From NCBI GenBank assembly GCA_026390245.1, contig JAPLGI010000021.1:1-6187 (forward strand): DNA of 6,187 nt. Reading direction: 5' to 3'. The DNA is from Caldisericota bacterium. Its GTDB lineage: Bacteria > Caldisericota > Caldisericia > Cryosericales > Cryosericaceae. The notes under the pieces were generated by a model. It did not search any database. It was not told where the DNA came from and worked only from the letters and a program-made list of their open reading frames with translations. This document shows, piece by piece, positions 5,951-6,187 of the stretch (the first letter of the stretch is position 1; the number at the start of each line of letters is the position of its first letter). The translations under genes were made by a program, and so were the position numbers.

Positions 5951-6187
5951 ATGACAACGTATCGATGGTTCTGGGTGCTGTGCCGCGTCCTGACACTGCT
6001 GCTCTTCGCAGGGATTGTCATTGCGAGCACAATGGCCGGTCGCCCGGCGGTGGGATGGAGTGTCCTCGCGCTTCTGCTGATCCTTCACGCCAGTGAACTT
6101 CGCATCAGCCTGCACCTGCCGGCAACGGCCCACGTCGCGCGGCCGCGCATCATCATCATGACACTGCTGTTTGGCTTCACCTGGTGG
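5951..6187 (+). CDS. N-terminal part of an unrecognised membrane protein (79 codons, truncated by window end)
   Basis: ATG 5951 opens a frame that runs without a stop to the last base. Three hydrophobic stretches are visible: residues about 7-27 (after a short basic start), 36-50, and one beginning at about 67 that ends in FGFTWW at the window edge. The charged-hydrophobic alternation and lack of a cleavage site argue for an integral inner-membrane protein. It starts 8 bases after the DUF362 stop, so it belongs to the same operon. The junction holds three tandem 5-base units (GAGCT, GAGCT, GAGCC, 5936-5950) and no clear ribosome binding site, which again suggests coupling. Three histidines (48, 56, 63) lie at or just after the second helix, but the fragment is too short to call haem ligands. 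Family not recognised; it may supply the membrane end of the AOR electron chain. Confidence 0.65.
   Translation, partial: MTTYRWFWVLCRVLTLLLFAGIVIASTMAGRPAVGWSVLALLLILHASELRISLHLPATAHVARPRIIIMTLLFGFTWW

Noticed and set aside
1..6187. CRISPR array, tRNA/rRNA genes, insertion sequence ends or phage genes
   Set aside because: I saw no regularly spaced repeats, no tRNA-like cloverleaf or rRNA stretch, and no transposase or integrase motif. Nearly all the sequence is accounted for by coding frames on one strand.

Overview
The window is a GC-rich, densely packed stretch of a bacterial (less likely archaeal) chromosome. Every gene I can support lies on the + strand. The tungsten/molybdenum-pterin aldehyde:ferredoxin oxidoreductase (AOR) family enzyme and the many [4Fe-4S] cysteine motifs point to an anaerobe. 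I cannot fix the phylum from the sequence; the base composition and AOR type would suit Chloroflexota, Actinobacteriota or Cryosericota/Caldisericota-like lineages, but that is a guess.

Layout. Positions 1-165 hold the last 54 codons of an unrecognised gene. Positions 205-825 encode an unrecognised protein with two clear transmembrane segments. A gap of about 115 bases follows, with a small hairpin and a plausible sigma-70-type promoter (856-884). Positions 942-1370 encode a small protein with a single C-terminal membrane anchor, and 1390-1800 encode a four-helix membrane protein. A 78-base spacer with a longer imperfect hairpin leads to a GTG-started AOR (1879-3858). This is followed almost without gaps by a four-cluster polyferredoxin (3867-4274) and a DUF362 protein with an extended Cys-containing C-terminal part (4281-5942). 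A further membrane protein begins at 5951 and runs off the end of the window.

How the genes work together. The AOR, polyferredoxin and DUF362 genes are separated by 8 and 6 bases, and the next gene starts 8 bases later, so they are very probably co-transcribed and translationally coupled. The AOR would oxidise an aldehyde, or run the reverse acid reduction, at a W-bis-pterin site. Electrons would pass through its own [4Fe-4S] cluster to the four-cluster ferredoxin. Pairing an AOR-type enzyme with a four-cluster ferredoxin is known from Aromatoleum AorAB and E. coli YdhV/YdhY. What is unusual here is the absence, within the window, of a flavin subunit or haem cytochrome, the DUF362 partner, and the unrecognised small membrane proteins on both sides. 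That arrangement suggests a membrane-linked redox module of a type I do not recognise. Substrate and final electron acceptor cannot be read from the sequence.
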